Of a stretch of DNA of 64,000 nucleotides, positions 43,922 to 52,330 are shown in pieces (position 1 is the first letter of the stretch; every line of letters begins with the position of its first letter). Source of the stretch: Bacilli bacterium (lineage in GTDB: Bacteria > Bacillota_I > Bacilli_A > ML615J-28 > CAG-313); assembly GCA_017398545.1 (NCBI GenBank), contig JAFQFT010000073.1, positions 40,416-104,415 on the forward strand. The letters run 5' to 3'. The translations under genes and the position numbers were made by a program. The notes below the pieces were generated by a model, which saw only the letters and a list, made by a program, of their open reading frames with translations, had not been told where the DNA came from and did no database searches.

Positions 43922-43933
43922 GAAAGAGGTTTA

Positions 43934-44404
43934 ATGATGAAAAGTAATAATTATATTTCTTGGGATGAATATTTTATGGGTGTTGCAATGTTATCTGCTT
44001 TAAGAAGTAAAGATCCTTCTACTAAAGTAGGTGCATGTATTGTTAATAGTAATAAACGTATTGTTGGTATTGGTTATAATGGACTCCCATGTGGGTGTAG
44101 TGATGATGAATTTCCATGGGAAAGAAGTGGTGGTTTTTTAGATACTAAATATGCTTATGTTGTTCATGCTGAACCTAATGCAATTTTAAATGCTACAAGT
44201 GATTTAACTAATGCTACACTTTATGTTACGCTTTTCCCTTGTAATGAATGTGCTAAATTAATTATTCAAAGTGGGATTAAAGAAATTGTTTATTCTTGTG
44301 ATAAATATCAAGATACAGATGCGTCTAAAGCTTCTAGAAGAATGTTAGAAGCTGCAGGTATTAAGTTACGTCAACTTGATACACCAAAAATTGTATTAGA
44401 ATAA
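43934..44404 (+). CDS. deoxycytidylate deaminase family (ComEB-like)
   Basis: 156 residues; converts dCMP to dUMP for dTTP synthesis, to judge by family. Zinc site HAEPNAI and PCNECAKLI, plus the GYNGLPCGC segment typical of dCMP deaminase/ComEB. ATG 43934 or 43937 can be the start; AGAGG (43925-43929) fits both. It follows aspS by 12 bp and may share its message. Confidence 0.9.
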   Translation: MMKSNNYISWDEYFMGVAMLSALRSKDPSTKVGACIVNSNKRIVGIGYNGLPCGCSDDEFPWERSGGFLDTKYAYVVHAEPNAILNATSDLTNATLYVTLFPCNECAKLIIQSGIKEIVYSCDKYQDTDASKASRRMLEAAGIKLRQLDTPKIVLE

Positions 44405-44406
44405 TA

Positions 44407-45459
44407 ATGCTAAGATTACTAAAAAAGTTTAAATTATTAGTAATTATTCCATCAATTATAGCTATAGTATTTATTACATTATCAATTATTCCAACTAATT
44501 ATGATTTAACTGTTCCTGCAACACTTGCAGATATTGATGATTCATATGATTTTGAAGGTATTAACACAGAAGATGTAAATGTTTCTAGTGTTAGTGTATA
44601 TTCTTATTATAATATTAGTGTCTTAAACTATTTACAATCATTAATTAATCCTTATAAAGTTTTAGAAAAACATAATAAGTATGTTAATACAAGCCTAGAA
44701 TATGGTGCTACATCTGGTACGATACAAAAAAATGTTGCACTTGATAACTCTTTAATAGCAGGTTATCGTGCTGCTAATATTGAAATTAATGAATCATTTG
44801 TTGGTTATATTGTGCATAGTGTATTTGGTTTAGAAAAAAGTGAAATAATGCTTGGAGATATTATTGTTAAATGTGAAGGAATAGATTTAACTGAAGAGGT
44901 AACGATTATTAATGTACTTGCGAAAAAATATGGGGTATATGAAAAAGATGGTTCATATTATGTAAATATTGAAGCAGGTAAATTATATAATTTTACTGTC
45001 TTAAGAAATGGTACAACTATAGATATAAATGTTAAAGCATTTAATTATGAAACAGAAGATGATACTTTTCCTAGTTTAGGCTTTAATTATTATGAAAAGT
45101 ATAATATTTCTTCATCTAATGCAAGTGTTAAATATCAAATCTATGCACCAGATTCTTTTGGACCATCAGCTGGTCTAATGCAAGCATTATTTATTTATGA
45201 TTCATTAACTGGTGAAAAATTAACAAAAGACTTACATGTTGTTGGAACTGGAACTGTTGATAGTTATGGAAATGCTGGTTCCATAGGTGGAGTAAAAGCT
45301 AAAATAATGGCTGCTATAATAGATGATGCTGATATTTTCTTCGTTCCTTCATCTAATTATGAAGAAGCGAAAGAACAATATAATAAATATGATACTGATA
45401 TGAAATTAGTTAGTGTTACTTGTTTACAAGATTGCATTGATTACTTGAAAAATAGGTAG
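44407..45459 (+). CDS. PDZ and Lon-type (S16) protease, YlbL-like
   Basis: 350 residues: an N-terminal TM helix (about 10-30), an outside region with a PDZ-like domain (about 115-210) and a Lon-type proteolytic domain with the Ser254-Lys297 dyad (FGPSAGLM and GSIGGVKAKI). The order fits the YlbL/SepM group of membrane-anchored proteases. It starts 2 bp after the dCMP deaminase. Substrate unknown. Confidence 0.88.
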   Translation: MLRLLKKFKLLVIIPSIIAIVFITLSIIPTNYDLTVPATLADIDDSYDFEGINTEDVNVSSVSVYSYYNISVLNYLQSLINPYKVLEKHNKYVNTSLEYGATSGTIQKNVALDNSLIAGYRAANIEINESFVGYIVHSVFGLEKSEIMLGDIIVKCEGIDLTEEVTIINVLAKKYGVYEKDGSYYVNIEAGKLYNFTVLRNGTTIDINVKAFNYETEDDTFPSLGFNYYEKYNISSSNASVKYQIYAPDSFGPSAGLMQALFIYDSLTGEKLTKDLHVVGTGTVDSYGNAGSIGGVKAKIMAAIIDDADIFFVPSSNYEEAKEQYNKYDTDMKLVSVTCLQDCIDYLKNR

Positions 45460-45468
45460 GTACTAAAT

Positions 45469-45870
45469 ATGAGATTAAAAGAATATAAAGATTATTTAAA
45501 AAATATAATTGATGTTTTTAGTACTGTATCTAAAAAAAGTAAAAGTATTGCGTTTATATTTACAATAATTGTTGGACTTTTATGTGCAAGTCCAATCGTT
45601 TGTGTGATTATTAATTTGTTCATGCAATGCTTAGGAATAAAATTAGTTTTAATATCATTAATAGTTTTATGTGGTGTATTATTTCATTTAATTATTTCTT
45701 TAATGGCACCAATATATTATGTTTCATTAAATGAGTTGAATAAAGATTTAAATATTAATGTTTCATATAAAAAATTGTTTATTGTATCAATTAGTGATTT
45801 ATTCCAAATAGTTTTTATCGTTATTATGGTAATGTTAATGAATATTTTAGTTATAAATATGTTTTTTTAG
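45469..45870 (+). CDS. small membrane protein of unknown function
   Basis: 133 residues with three strong hydrophobic helices (about 28-55, 58-85 and 105-132), a basic N-terminus, no signal peptide cleavage site and no recognised motif. It lies between the protease and lspA with short gaps, so it is part of that operon. Confidence 0.65.
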   Translation: MRLKEYKDYLKNIIDVFSTVSKKSKSIAFIFTIIVGLLCASPIVCVIINLFMQCLGIKLVLISLIVLCGVLFHLIISLMAPIYYVSLNELNKDLNINVSYKKLFIVSISDLFQIVFIVIMVMLMNILVINMFF

Positions 45871-45880
45871 GAGGTAAACA

Positions 45881-46411
45881 ATGAAGAAAAAATATAGTTT
45901 ACTTATTGCATTTGCATGCGTTTTAGTTTTAATTGGAATTGATCAATTAACTAAATGGTTATGTAATACAAATGAAATTTTATTAAGTGGTGATAAGATT
46001 ATTTTAATCAAAAACTTTATTAGTTTTAGACTTGCATATAATAAAGGTGCTGCTTGGAGTATTTTAGAGGGAAAGAAGTTTTTCTTAGTATCAATTAGTT
46101 TACTTGCTAGTGTATTTGTAACTTATATGATTGTAAGACTAGTTGACTTTAAGAATAATTTATTACTTAGTATTGCGTTAATTTTAATTGATGCAGGGTC
46201 TATTGGTAATTTAATTGATCGTGCTTTTTATAGTGAAGGTGTAATTGATTTCTTACATTTAGAATTTATTGATTTTCCAACATTTAATGTTGCAGATTCA
46301 TGTTTAACTGTTGGGGCTATAGTATTAATGGTATATGTTTTATTCTTTTATAAAGAGCCTGATAAAAAAAATTCCCTAAATAATGAATTAGGAGAAGAAG
46401 AAAATGCTTAA
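45881..46411 (+). CDS. lspA: lipoprotein signal peptidase
   Basis: Aspartic membrane protease that cleaves prolipoprotein signal peptides; 176 residues, four TM segments. Conserved segments: IDQLTKWL, RLAYNKGAAWSIL, catalytic Asp in GNLIDRAF and in FNVADSCLTVG. AGGAGG precedes the ATG and it overlaps rluD by 8 bp, a very common pair. Several lipoproteins in the window (4510, 29465, 38226, 55967) are expected substrates. Confidence 0.95.
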   Translation: MKKKYSLLIAFACVLVLIGIDQLTKWLCNTNEILLSGDKIILIKNFISFRLAYNKGAAWSILEGKKFFLVSISLLASVFVTYMIVRLVDFKNNLLLSIALILIDAGSIGNLIDRAFYSEGVIDFLHLEFIDFPTFNVADSCLTVGAIVLMVYVLFFYKEPDKKNSLNNELGEEENA

Positions 46412-47312
46412 GATAGAATTAATTGTACAAGATTTATTTGAAGAACTTCGTGTAGATAAATATATTGCTGCAAATTATGATGAAGTATCACGTAGTGAGT
46501 TAAAATATTATTTTGATGAAGAAAAAATTTTAGTTAATGGTAAACTTGCCAAACCATCATTAAAAGTATTTAATGGTGATATCATTAATATATTAGAACG
46601 TGATGATCAAATAATTGATTTAGAAAAAGAAGATTTAAATCTTGAAATTGTTTATGAAGATGATGATGTAATTGTTGTTAATAAACCTACAGGTATGGTA
46701 GTACATCCTGCTCCTGGACATCATCATGGAACACTTGTTAATGGTTTATTATTCCACTGTAATACATTATCTAATGTAGGAGGGGACTCTAGAGCTGGGA
46801 TTGTTCACCGTATTGACAAAGATACCTCTGGCCTTCTTGTTGCTTGTAAAAACAATAAAGCACATCGTAATCTTGCAGAACAATTTAAAAATAAAGAAAA
46901 TACAACTAGAAAATATTATGCGATTGTAAATGGTAATATAGGGCATAATTTAGGTAAAATTAATGCTCCAATTGGAAGAGATCCATCTAACAGACAAAAA
47001 ATGGCTGTTGTAGAAGGTGGTAAAGAATCTGTTACACATTTTAAAGTTCTTGAAAGATTTAAAGATCATACTTTAATTGAATGCACGCTTGAAACAGGTC
47101 GTACACATCAAATTAGGGTTCATATGTCTTATATTAAGTTTCCTGTCTTAAACGATCCATTATATGGTTCTAAAAAACAAACAACTCCTTTTGGTCAATA
47201 TTTGCATGCTAAAACACTTGGATTTGTTCATCCTGTAACAGGTAAATATATGGAGTTTGATTCTGAACTTCCTGATGAATTTAAAGAAATGTTAGAAACG
47301 TTAAGAAAATAA
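46404..47312 (+). CDS. rluD: RluD-family pseudouridine synthase
   Basis: Modifies uridines in 23S rRNA; 302 residues. N-terminal S4 RNA-binding domain (VDKYIAANYDEVSRSELKYY), catalytic motif GIVHRIDKDTSGLLV with its Asp, and LETGRTHQIRVHM near the C-terminus. Which uridines are targeted cannot be told. Last gene before a terminator. Confidence 0.92.
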   Translation: MLKIELIVQDLFEELRVDKYIAANYDEVSRSELKYYFDEEKILVNGKLAKPSLKVFNGDIINILERDDQIIDLEKEDLNLEIVYEDDDVIVVNKPTGMVVHPAPGHHHGTLVNGLLFHCNTLSNVGGDSRAGIVHRIDKDTSGLLVACKNNKAHRNLAEQFKNKENTTRKYYAIVNGNIGHNLGKINAPIGRDPSNRQKMAVVEGGKESVTHFKVLERFKDHTLIECTLETGRTHQIRVHMSYIKFPVLNDPLYGSKKQTTPFGQYLHAKTLGFVHPVTGKYMEFDSELPDEFKEMLETLRK

Positions 47313-47313
47313 G

Positions 47314-47339
47314 ACCTCAAATTATTTTGAGGTTTTTTT
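47314..47339 (+). terminator. intrinsic terminator after rluD
   Basis: 8-bp stem ACCTCAAA/TTTGAGGT with a TTAT loop and a T tract to 47339. Confidence 0.9.
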
Positions 47340-47407
47340 ACAAATATTTAGTTAATAATTAATTTTTATTCTAGTTATAAATTTATAAATAAGAAAGGGA
47401 TGAGTTA

Positions 47408-48079
47408 ATGTTCAAAATATTAATTGCTGAAGATGATAACGAATTAAGACAGTTATTTAAAAGTGTACTTGTTAAAAATGGTTATAATGTTAAAAGTGTG
47501 GGAGATGGAATGGATGCATTAACTGAAATAAAAGATAACTATTATGATTTATTAATAAGTGATGTAATGATGCCAAGATTAGATGGATATGAGTTAGTAA
47601 GAATATTAAGAGAAAATAATATTAAAATACCCGTAATGATGATTACTGCAAAAGATAAGTTTGATGATATGCAACTTGGATTTTTAGTTGGAAGTGATGA
47701 ATATATGATTAAACCTATAAATTTAAATGAAATGGTAATAAGAGTAGCAGCACTTTTAAGAAGAGCACAAATAATAAATGAAAGAAAAGTTATTTTAGGT
47801 AATACAATTTTAGAATATGATACATTTACTGTAAATTTTGATGGTGAATCCATTGTTTTACCTTTAAAAGAATTTCAAGTTCTATATAAACTGGCTTCTT
47901 TTCCCGGGAAAATATTTACTAGACAACAGTTAATGGTTGATATTTGGGGATATGATTCTGATAGTGATATGCATACGGTTGATGTACATATTGAAAGACT
48001 TAGGAAAAAATTAAAAAATAATGTAGATTTTGAAATTGTTACTATGCGCGGTATTGGTTATAAGGTAGTGAAAAAATGA
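47408..48079 (+). CDS. OmpR-family response regulator
   Basis: 223 residues: receiver with Asp52 (LISDVMMPRLDG) and MIKP at the Lys position, then a winged-helix domain ending GIGYKVVKK. GAAAGGGA precedes the ATG. It overlaps the kinase gene by 4 bp (ATGA). Confidence 0.92.
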   Translation: MFKILIAEDDNELRQLFKSVLVKNGYNVKSVGDGMDALTEIKDNYYDLLISDVMMPRLDGYELVRILRENNIKIPVMMITAKDKFDDMQLGFLVGSDEYMIKPINLNEMVIRVAALLRRAQIINERKVILGNTILEYDTFTVNFDGESIVLPLKEFQVLYKLASFPGKIFTRQQLMVDIWGYDSDSDMHTVDVHIERLRKKLKNNVDFEIVTMRGIGYKVVKK

Positions 48080-49137
48080 AAAAAATAGATATCAAAAAAT
48101 ATTGGAAAATAAAGAAACGTTTAGGTTTTCACTTTTATTTTGTTTTTTATTCGGTTTTAACAATTTATGTAACAGTTACAATTTCAGATTTTATAACTAA
48201 ATATTTTAACGATTGGCTTATAAAATTTGTTAATATTCCAGATATTTTTGTTTTACTAGCATTTAGTTTGATAATTGGATTTGTTTTGTCTTTTTTTGTT
48301 GGTAAAATGTTACTTAGTCCAATTAATAAATTAAAAGAACATATGGATTTAGTTTCAACTGGTAATTTTGAAGTTGAAATTAAAGCAAAAAGTAAAATTG
48401 ATGAAGTAGAAGATATGTATCATTATTTTAATGTGATGATTAAAGAATTAAGATCTACTGAAATAATACAATCAGATTTTATTTCTAATGTATCACATGA
48501 GATTAGAACGCCTTTAAATGCTGTTGAAGGATATGCTACCCTACTTACAAATAAAGATTTAACAGAAGAAGAAAAAAATATTTATATTGATAAAATATTA
48601 TATAATACTAAGAGAATGAACGAGTTAATTAGTAATATTTTACTTCTTTCTAAGGTTGATAATATGTCAATTGAATCTAATAAAAAAATATATTGTTTAG
48701 ATGAACAAATTAGGCAATCAATTGTATTTTTAGAGCCTAAATGGAGTGAAAAAAATATTTTCTTTAATATAGAATTAGAAGAAATAAATTATTTTGGCAA
48801 CGAAGAATTGATGATTCATGTTTGGAATAATTTAATAAGTAATGCAATTAAATTTAGTCCTAATGATGGTGAAATTTCTATGTCTTTAACGAGCATTAAT
48901 AATAAAATAATTTTTATTATTGAAGATAACGGTCCTGGTATAATAGAAAGTGATATAAGGAAAATATTTAATAAGTTTTATCAAAGTGATACTTCACATA
49001 AATCTGAAGGTAATGGATTAGGCTTAGCGCTTGTTAGAAAAATTCTTGATATATCGCATTGTGAAATTACTGTTGAAAATAAAATTCCACATGGATGTAA
49101 GTTTATAGTTGTATTATATAATGATATAAAAAGCTAG
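48076..49137 (+). CDS. sensor histidine kinase, short sensor
   Basis: 353 residues. Two TM helices (about 20-38 and 57-78) with only a short outside loop, then HAMP, His141 in NVSHEIRTPLNAVEGY, and an ATPase domain with NAIKFS, EDNGPGI and GNGLGLALVRKIL. The small sensor loop suggests sensing within the membrane or with a partner protein, as in BceS-type kinases, but no transporter is next to it. Confidence 0.9.
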   Translation: MKKIDIKKYWKIKKRLGFHFYFVFYSVLTIYVTVTISDFITKYFNDWLIKFVNIPDIFVLLAFSLIIGFVLSFFVGKMLLSPINKLKEHMDLVSTGNFEVEIKAKSKIDEVEDMYHYFNVMIKELRSTEIIQSDFISNVSHEIRTPLNAVEGYATLLTNKDLTEEEKNIYIDKILYNTKRMNELISNILLLSKVDNMSIESNKKIYCLDEQIRQSIVFLEPKWSEKNIFFNIELEEINYFGNEELMIHVWNNLISNAIKFSPNDGEISMSLTSINNKIIFIIEDNGPGIIESDIRKIFNKFYQSDTSHKSEGNGLGLALVRKILDISHCEITVENKIPHGCKFIVVLYNDIKS

Positions 49138-49162
49138 GTTTTTAAATTTAACCTAGTTTTTT
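49134..49162 (+). terminator. intrinsic terminator after the second two-component system
   Basis: CTAGGTT/AACCTAG stem (49134-49156) followed by six T; it overlaps the kinase stop codon. Confidence 0.85.
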
Positions 49163-49182
49163 CAACAATTGTTGATTTTAAG

Positions 49183-49211
49183 TTGAAGTTTTATTGAATT
49201 ATTTATATTAT
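49183..49211 (+). promoter_or_regulatory. promoter for degV
   Basis: -35 TTGAAG (49183-49188), 17-bp spacer, -10 TATTAT (49206-49211). Another TATAAT at 49222-49227 has no well-placed -35. Confidence 0.45.
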
Positions 49212-49244
49212 AATATAAGTGTATAATGTAAGGAGATGAAATAT

Positions 49245-50114
49245 ATGATAAAATTATTTACAGATACAGACACAGATATTACAAAACAAGAAGCTGATTA
49301 TTATGGTTATAAGTTAATTAGTATGCCATATTTAATTGATGAAAAAGAAATTTTTCCTTATGAAGATTTTGAAGAGTTTGATTATAAATCTTTTTATGAT
49401 TTATTAAGAACTGGTGTTTTACCTAAAACATGTGCTATTAGTCCAGCTAAATATATTGAATATTTTGAACCAGAATTTAAGGCAGGTAATGATATTTTAT
49501 ATGTTCATTTTTCTAAAGCAATGAGTGGTACATTTAATGCAATGGAACTTGCTTATGAGGAATTAAAAGAAAAATATCCTGAACGTAAGCTTTATACAAT
49601 TGATACTTATGGAATTACTATTTTAAGTAATATAATTGTAAAAGAAATTGGCGATATGTGTTTAAATGGAAAATCATTAGATGAAATATTAAAATGGGCT
49701 AATGATGAAGTTAAGCATTTTGCAACATATTTTTTTGCTGATAATCTAAAGTTTTTTAAATTAAGTGGTAGGGTAAGTAATGTTACAGCTGCAATGGGAG
49801 ATTTTATAGGTGTTAAACCAATTATCTATATGGACGAAAACGGGATGATGACAAACATCGGTAAAGAAAGAGGACGTAACAAAGCTTTAAAGAAATTAGT
49901 TGAATATGTTGAAGAATTAATTGTTGATCCATATAGTCATCGTATTATTATTGGTCATTCAGATGCTATAGAACTTGCTGAAAAACTAGGAGAAATGCTT
50001 ATTGAAAAATATGGTCAGAATTTAAAAATTGAATATGTCGTTGTTAATCCTACCGCAGGCAGCCATTGTGGCCCTGATACTATTGGAGTTGCGTTTTATG
50101 CTAAGCATAAATAA
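49245..50114 (+). CDS. DegV-family fatty-acid-binding protein
   Basis: 289 residues. ATG 49245 is 9 bases from AAGGAG, while ATG 49236 touches it. DegV proteins bind fatty acids and act with FakA as fatty acid kinase. Family signs: a DTDTDI start (usually DSTxDL), the HFSKAMSGTFN segment, LKFFKLSGRVS, and GSHCGPDTIGVAF at the end. It overlaps the next gene by 17 bp. Confidence 0.9.
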   Translation: MIKLFTDTDTDITKQEADYYGYKLISMPYLIDEKEIFPYEDFEEFDYKSFYDLLRTGVLPKTCAISPAKYIEYFEPEFKAGNDILYVHFSKAMSGTFNAMELAYEELKEKYPERKLYTIDTYGITILSNIIVKEIGDMCLNGKSLDEILKWANDEVKHFATYFFADNLKFFKLSGRVSNVTAAMGDFIGVKPIIYMDENGMMTNIGKERGRNKALKKLVEYVEELIVDPYSHRIIIGHSDAIELAEKLGEMLIEKYGQNLKIEYVVVNPTAGSHCGPDTIGVAFYAKHK

Positions 50115-51240
50115 TATAATTGAAATTAAAGAAGTAAAAACAAAAAAACAACAAAAGGAATTTTTAAATTTTCCATTAAAATTGTATAAAAATTGTAAAT
50201 ATTTTGTTCCTCCTTTATATGTGGATGAGAAAAAAATATTCAACAAAAATTATTTATATTTAGATCAAGCAGAAGCTGTGTATTACAATGCATATATCAA
50301 TGGAAAAATTGTAGGTCGTATTTCTGGGATTATTCAATTTGCTTCGAATAGTAAAAATAACGAAAAAAGAGTTAGATTTACAAGATTTGATTCTATTAAT
50401 AATCAAGAAGTTGCAAATGCATTATTTCAAAATGTAGAAAATTGGGCTAAAGAAAAAGGAATGGATACAATAGTTGGTCCATTAGGGTTCTCTGATTTAG
50501 AAAGAGAAGGTTTATTAATAGAGGGATTTAATGAATTATCTACTTTTGAAGAACAATATAATTATAAATATTACAAAACTTTAGTAGAAAACTATGGTTT
50601 TGTTAAAGAAGTTGATTGGATTGAAAGAAAATTATATGCGCCAAAACAAAAAGATGAACGTTTAGAAAGACTTAGTGCTTTAATGCTAAAAAGATATCAT
50701 TTAAAGTTTGGAGTTGCAAAAAATAAGAAGGAATTTATCAATAAATATGCGAATAAATTTTTTGATATAATTGATGAAACATATAAAGATATTTATGGCT
50801 CTGTTCCTTTCACACCTGCAACAAGAAAATTAATGATAAATAATTTTAAATTAATAGTTGATTTAAAACATGTAGCAGTAATAGTAGATGAGAATGATAA
50901 TGTAGTATGTTTTGGTATATGCTTTCCATCATTATCTGAAGAAATTCGCAAAAGTAATGGTCATTTGACACCTATTGCGATAATAAGACTTATAAAGGCT
51001 ATTAAAAAACCTAAAATTCTTGATTTAGGTTTAATAGGAGTTTTGCCACAATATCAAATGAAGGGTGTTAGTTCAGCGTTGATTGCTGAAATTATGAAAA
51101 TGTTATCTTCCGGCGAAATTGAATATTGTGAAACAAATTTAAATTTAGAAATAAATAGCAGTATTCAAAATCAATGGAAATCATTTGATAGTGTTTTACA
51201 TAAACGAAGAAGATGTTACATAAAAAAAATATATAAGTAG
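50098..51240 (+). CDS. GNAT-like acetyltransferase (YghO-type)
   Basis: 380 residues from ATG 50098 (GGAG upstream inside degV); an in-frame start at 50029 has no ribosome site. The sequence has the FPLKLYKNCKYFVPPLYVDE opening, AYINGKIVGRISGII, and a C-terminal LGLIGVLPQYQMKGVSSALI acetyl-CoA-binding type segment. This pattern is seen in large GNAT proteins of the YghO group with unknown substrate. Translational coupling to degV is likely. Confidence 0.7.
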   Translation: MLSINNIIEIKEVKTKKQQKEFLNFPLKLYKNCKYFVPPLYVDEKKIFNKNYLYLDQAEAVYYNAYINGKIVGRISGIIQFASNSKNNEKRVRFTRFDSINNQEVANALFQNVENWAKEKGMDTIVGPLGFSDLEREGLLIEGFNELSTFEEQYNYKYYKTLVENYGFVKEVDWIERKLYAPKQKDERLERLSALMLKRYHLKFGVAKNKKEFINKYANKFFDIIDETYKDIYGSVPFTPATRKLMINNFKLIVDLKHVAVIVDENDNVVCFGICFPSLSEEIRKSNGHLTPIAIIRLIKAIKKPKILDLGLIGVLPQYQMKGVSSALIAEIMKMLSSGEIEYCETNLNLEINSSIQNQWKSFDSVLHKRRRCYIKKIYK

Positions 51241-51242
51241 AA

Positions 51243-51281
51243 AATAAACTCATCATACCAAATTGATATGATGAGTTTATT
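51243..51281. terminator. hairpin between convergent genes
   Basis: 15-bp stem AATAAACTCATCATA/TATGATGAGTTTATT. The T tracts on either side are weak, but its position between two converging genes fits a shared terminator. Confidence 0.6.
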
Positions 51282-52245
51282 CATTTATATTACCCTGTTT
51301 TGATTTTGGTAAAGGATTATTAATAAAATATTCTTTTACTCTTGCTGTATTTGCAAATTTTAGTTTTGCAACTAATGATAAATTATCCCATCCATAAGCT
51401 TTTACAAATGAAATAGCAGTTCTATCTACTTCAGGTCCTGCTCCTTTTAAGAAATGGAATGAGTATTCGTTATTTATTCTATTTATTTCTCTTAGAAATG
51501 TATATCTTGCAAGAATACTAGCAGCTGCTATAGCAAGATGAGCACGTTCTCCTTTAGGTATCATTGTAACGTTTTTATATACATTTTCTTCTTTTTCAAG
51601 ATAATCAAAGTATTTATCTTTAGGTGTGAACTCATCTATCAAGATAGCGTCACACTTTACATTTTTGATTTTATTTAGTATACTAATAATAACTTTATTG
51701 TGTAAATATGATTTTAGAAAGTTAAAATTAGATTTTTCTTTAGAAAGTTTATTTAGGCGTTTTGGTTCTAAAAACATTATACTATAAGGAAGTATTTCTG
51801 ATAGTTTTAGTGCAAGATTGATAATTTGTTTATCAGTTAAAAGTTTAGAATCTTTGACACCAAGATGTTTTAAAGTTTCGATTTGTTCTGTGTTGACATA
51901 TGTTGCACAAACAACGATTGGACCGAAGTAATCACCTGTTCCAACTTCATCACTACCTACTGCTGATAAATTGAAATAATTAATTTGGTCAGTTTCAGTT
52001 ACTTCTTCAAGTGGTAACCCGAAAATTTGTGCCCAATAATTATATTCTTCAGCTTCTTTTTCACCTTGGAAAAGAACAACATTTGTTTTATAAAATGTAA
52101 TTGTAGCATGAGATAGTTTTGCTCTTGCAATTGTATACTCACTTGTGTTGTAAGTTAGGTATCCTTGATAATGACTTAACATTTGATCTAGTTGTGAACT
52201 TGTTGCTTTAATTTTATGTGTTGTATTTAGTCTAGGTTCAGCCAT
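51277..52245 (-). CDS. rnhC: ribonuclease HIII
   Basis: Removes RNA from RNA-DNA hybrids; 322 residues. The N-terminal 90 residues form the TBP-like substrate-binding domain of RNase HIII; the catalytic part starts AVGSDEVGTGDYFGPIVV with DE as metal residues, and DAILIDEF follows. GGAGG precedes the ATG on the minus strand. It is divergent from mutS2; the two genes are often neighbours in Firmicutes. Confidence 0.94.
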   Translation of the reverse strand: MAEPRLNTTHKIKATSSQLDQMLSHYQGYLTYNTSEYTIARAKLSHATITFYKTNVVLFQGEKEAEEYNYWAQIFGLPLEEVTETDQINYFNLSAVGSDEVGTGDYFGPIVVCATYVNTEQIETLKHLGVKDSKLLTDKQIINLALKLSEILPYSIMFLEPKRLNKLSKEKSNFNFLKSYLHNKVIISILNKIKNVKCDAILIDEFTPKDKYFDYLEKEENVYKNVTMIPKGERAHLAIAAASILARYTFLREINRINNEYSFHFLKGAGPEVDRTAISFVKAYGWDNLSLVAKLKFANTARVKEYFINNPLPKSKQGNINE

Positions 52246-52265
52246 ATTCTTTTTCCTCCAACTTT

Positions 52266-52293
52266 ATTATATCAAAAAAATATTTTTAGTAAA
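52266..52293 (-). promoter_or_regulatory. sigma-A promoter for rnhC
   Basis: Minus strand: -35 TTTACT (52288-52293), 16-bp spacer, -10 TATAAT (52266-52271) extended by TGA. Confidence 0.6.
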
Positions 52294-52330
52294 AATAATA
52301 TTATAATTTTTTTTAAAAGGAGACTTTTTT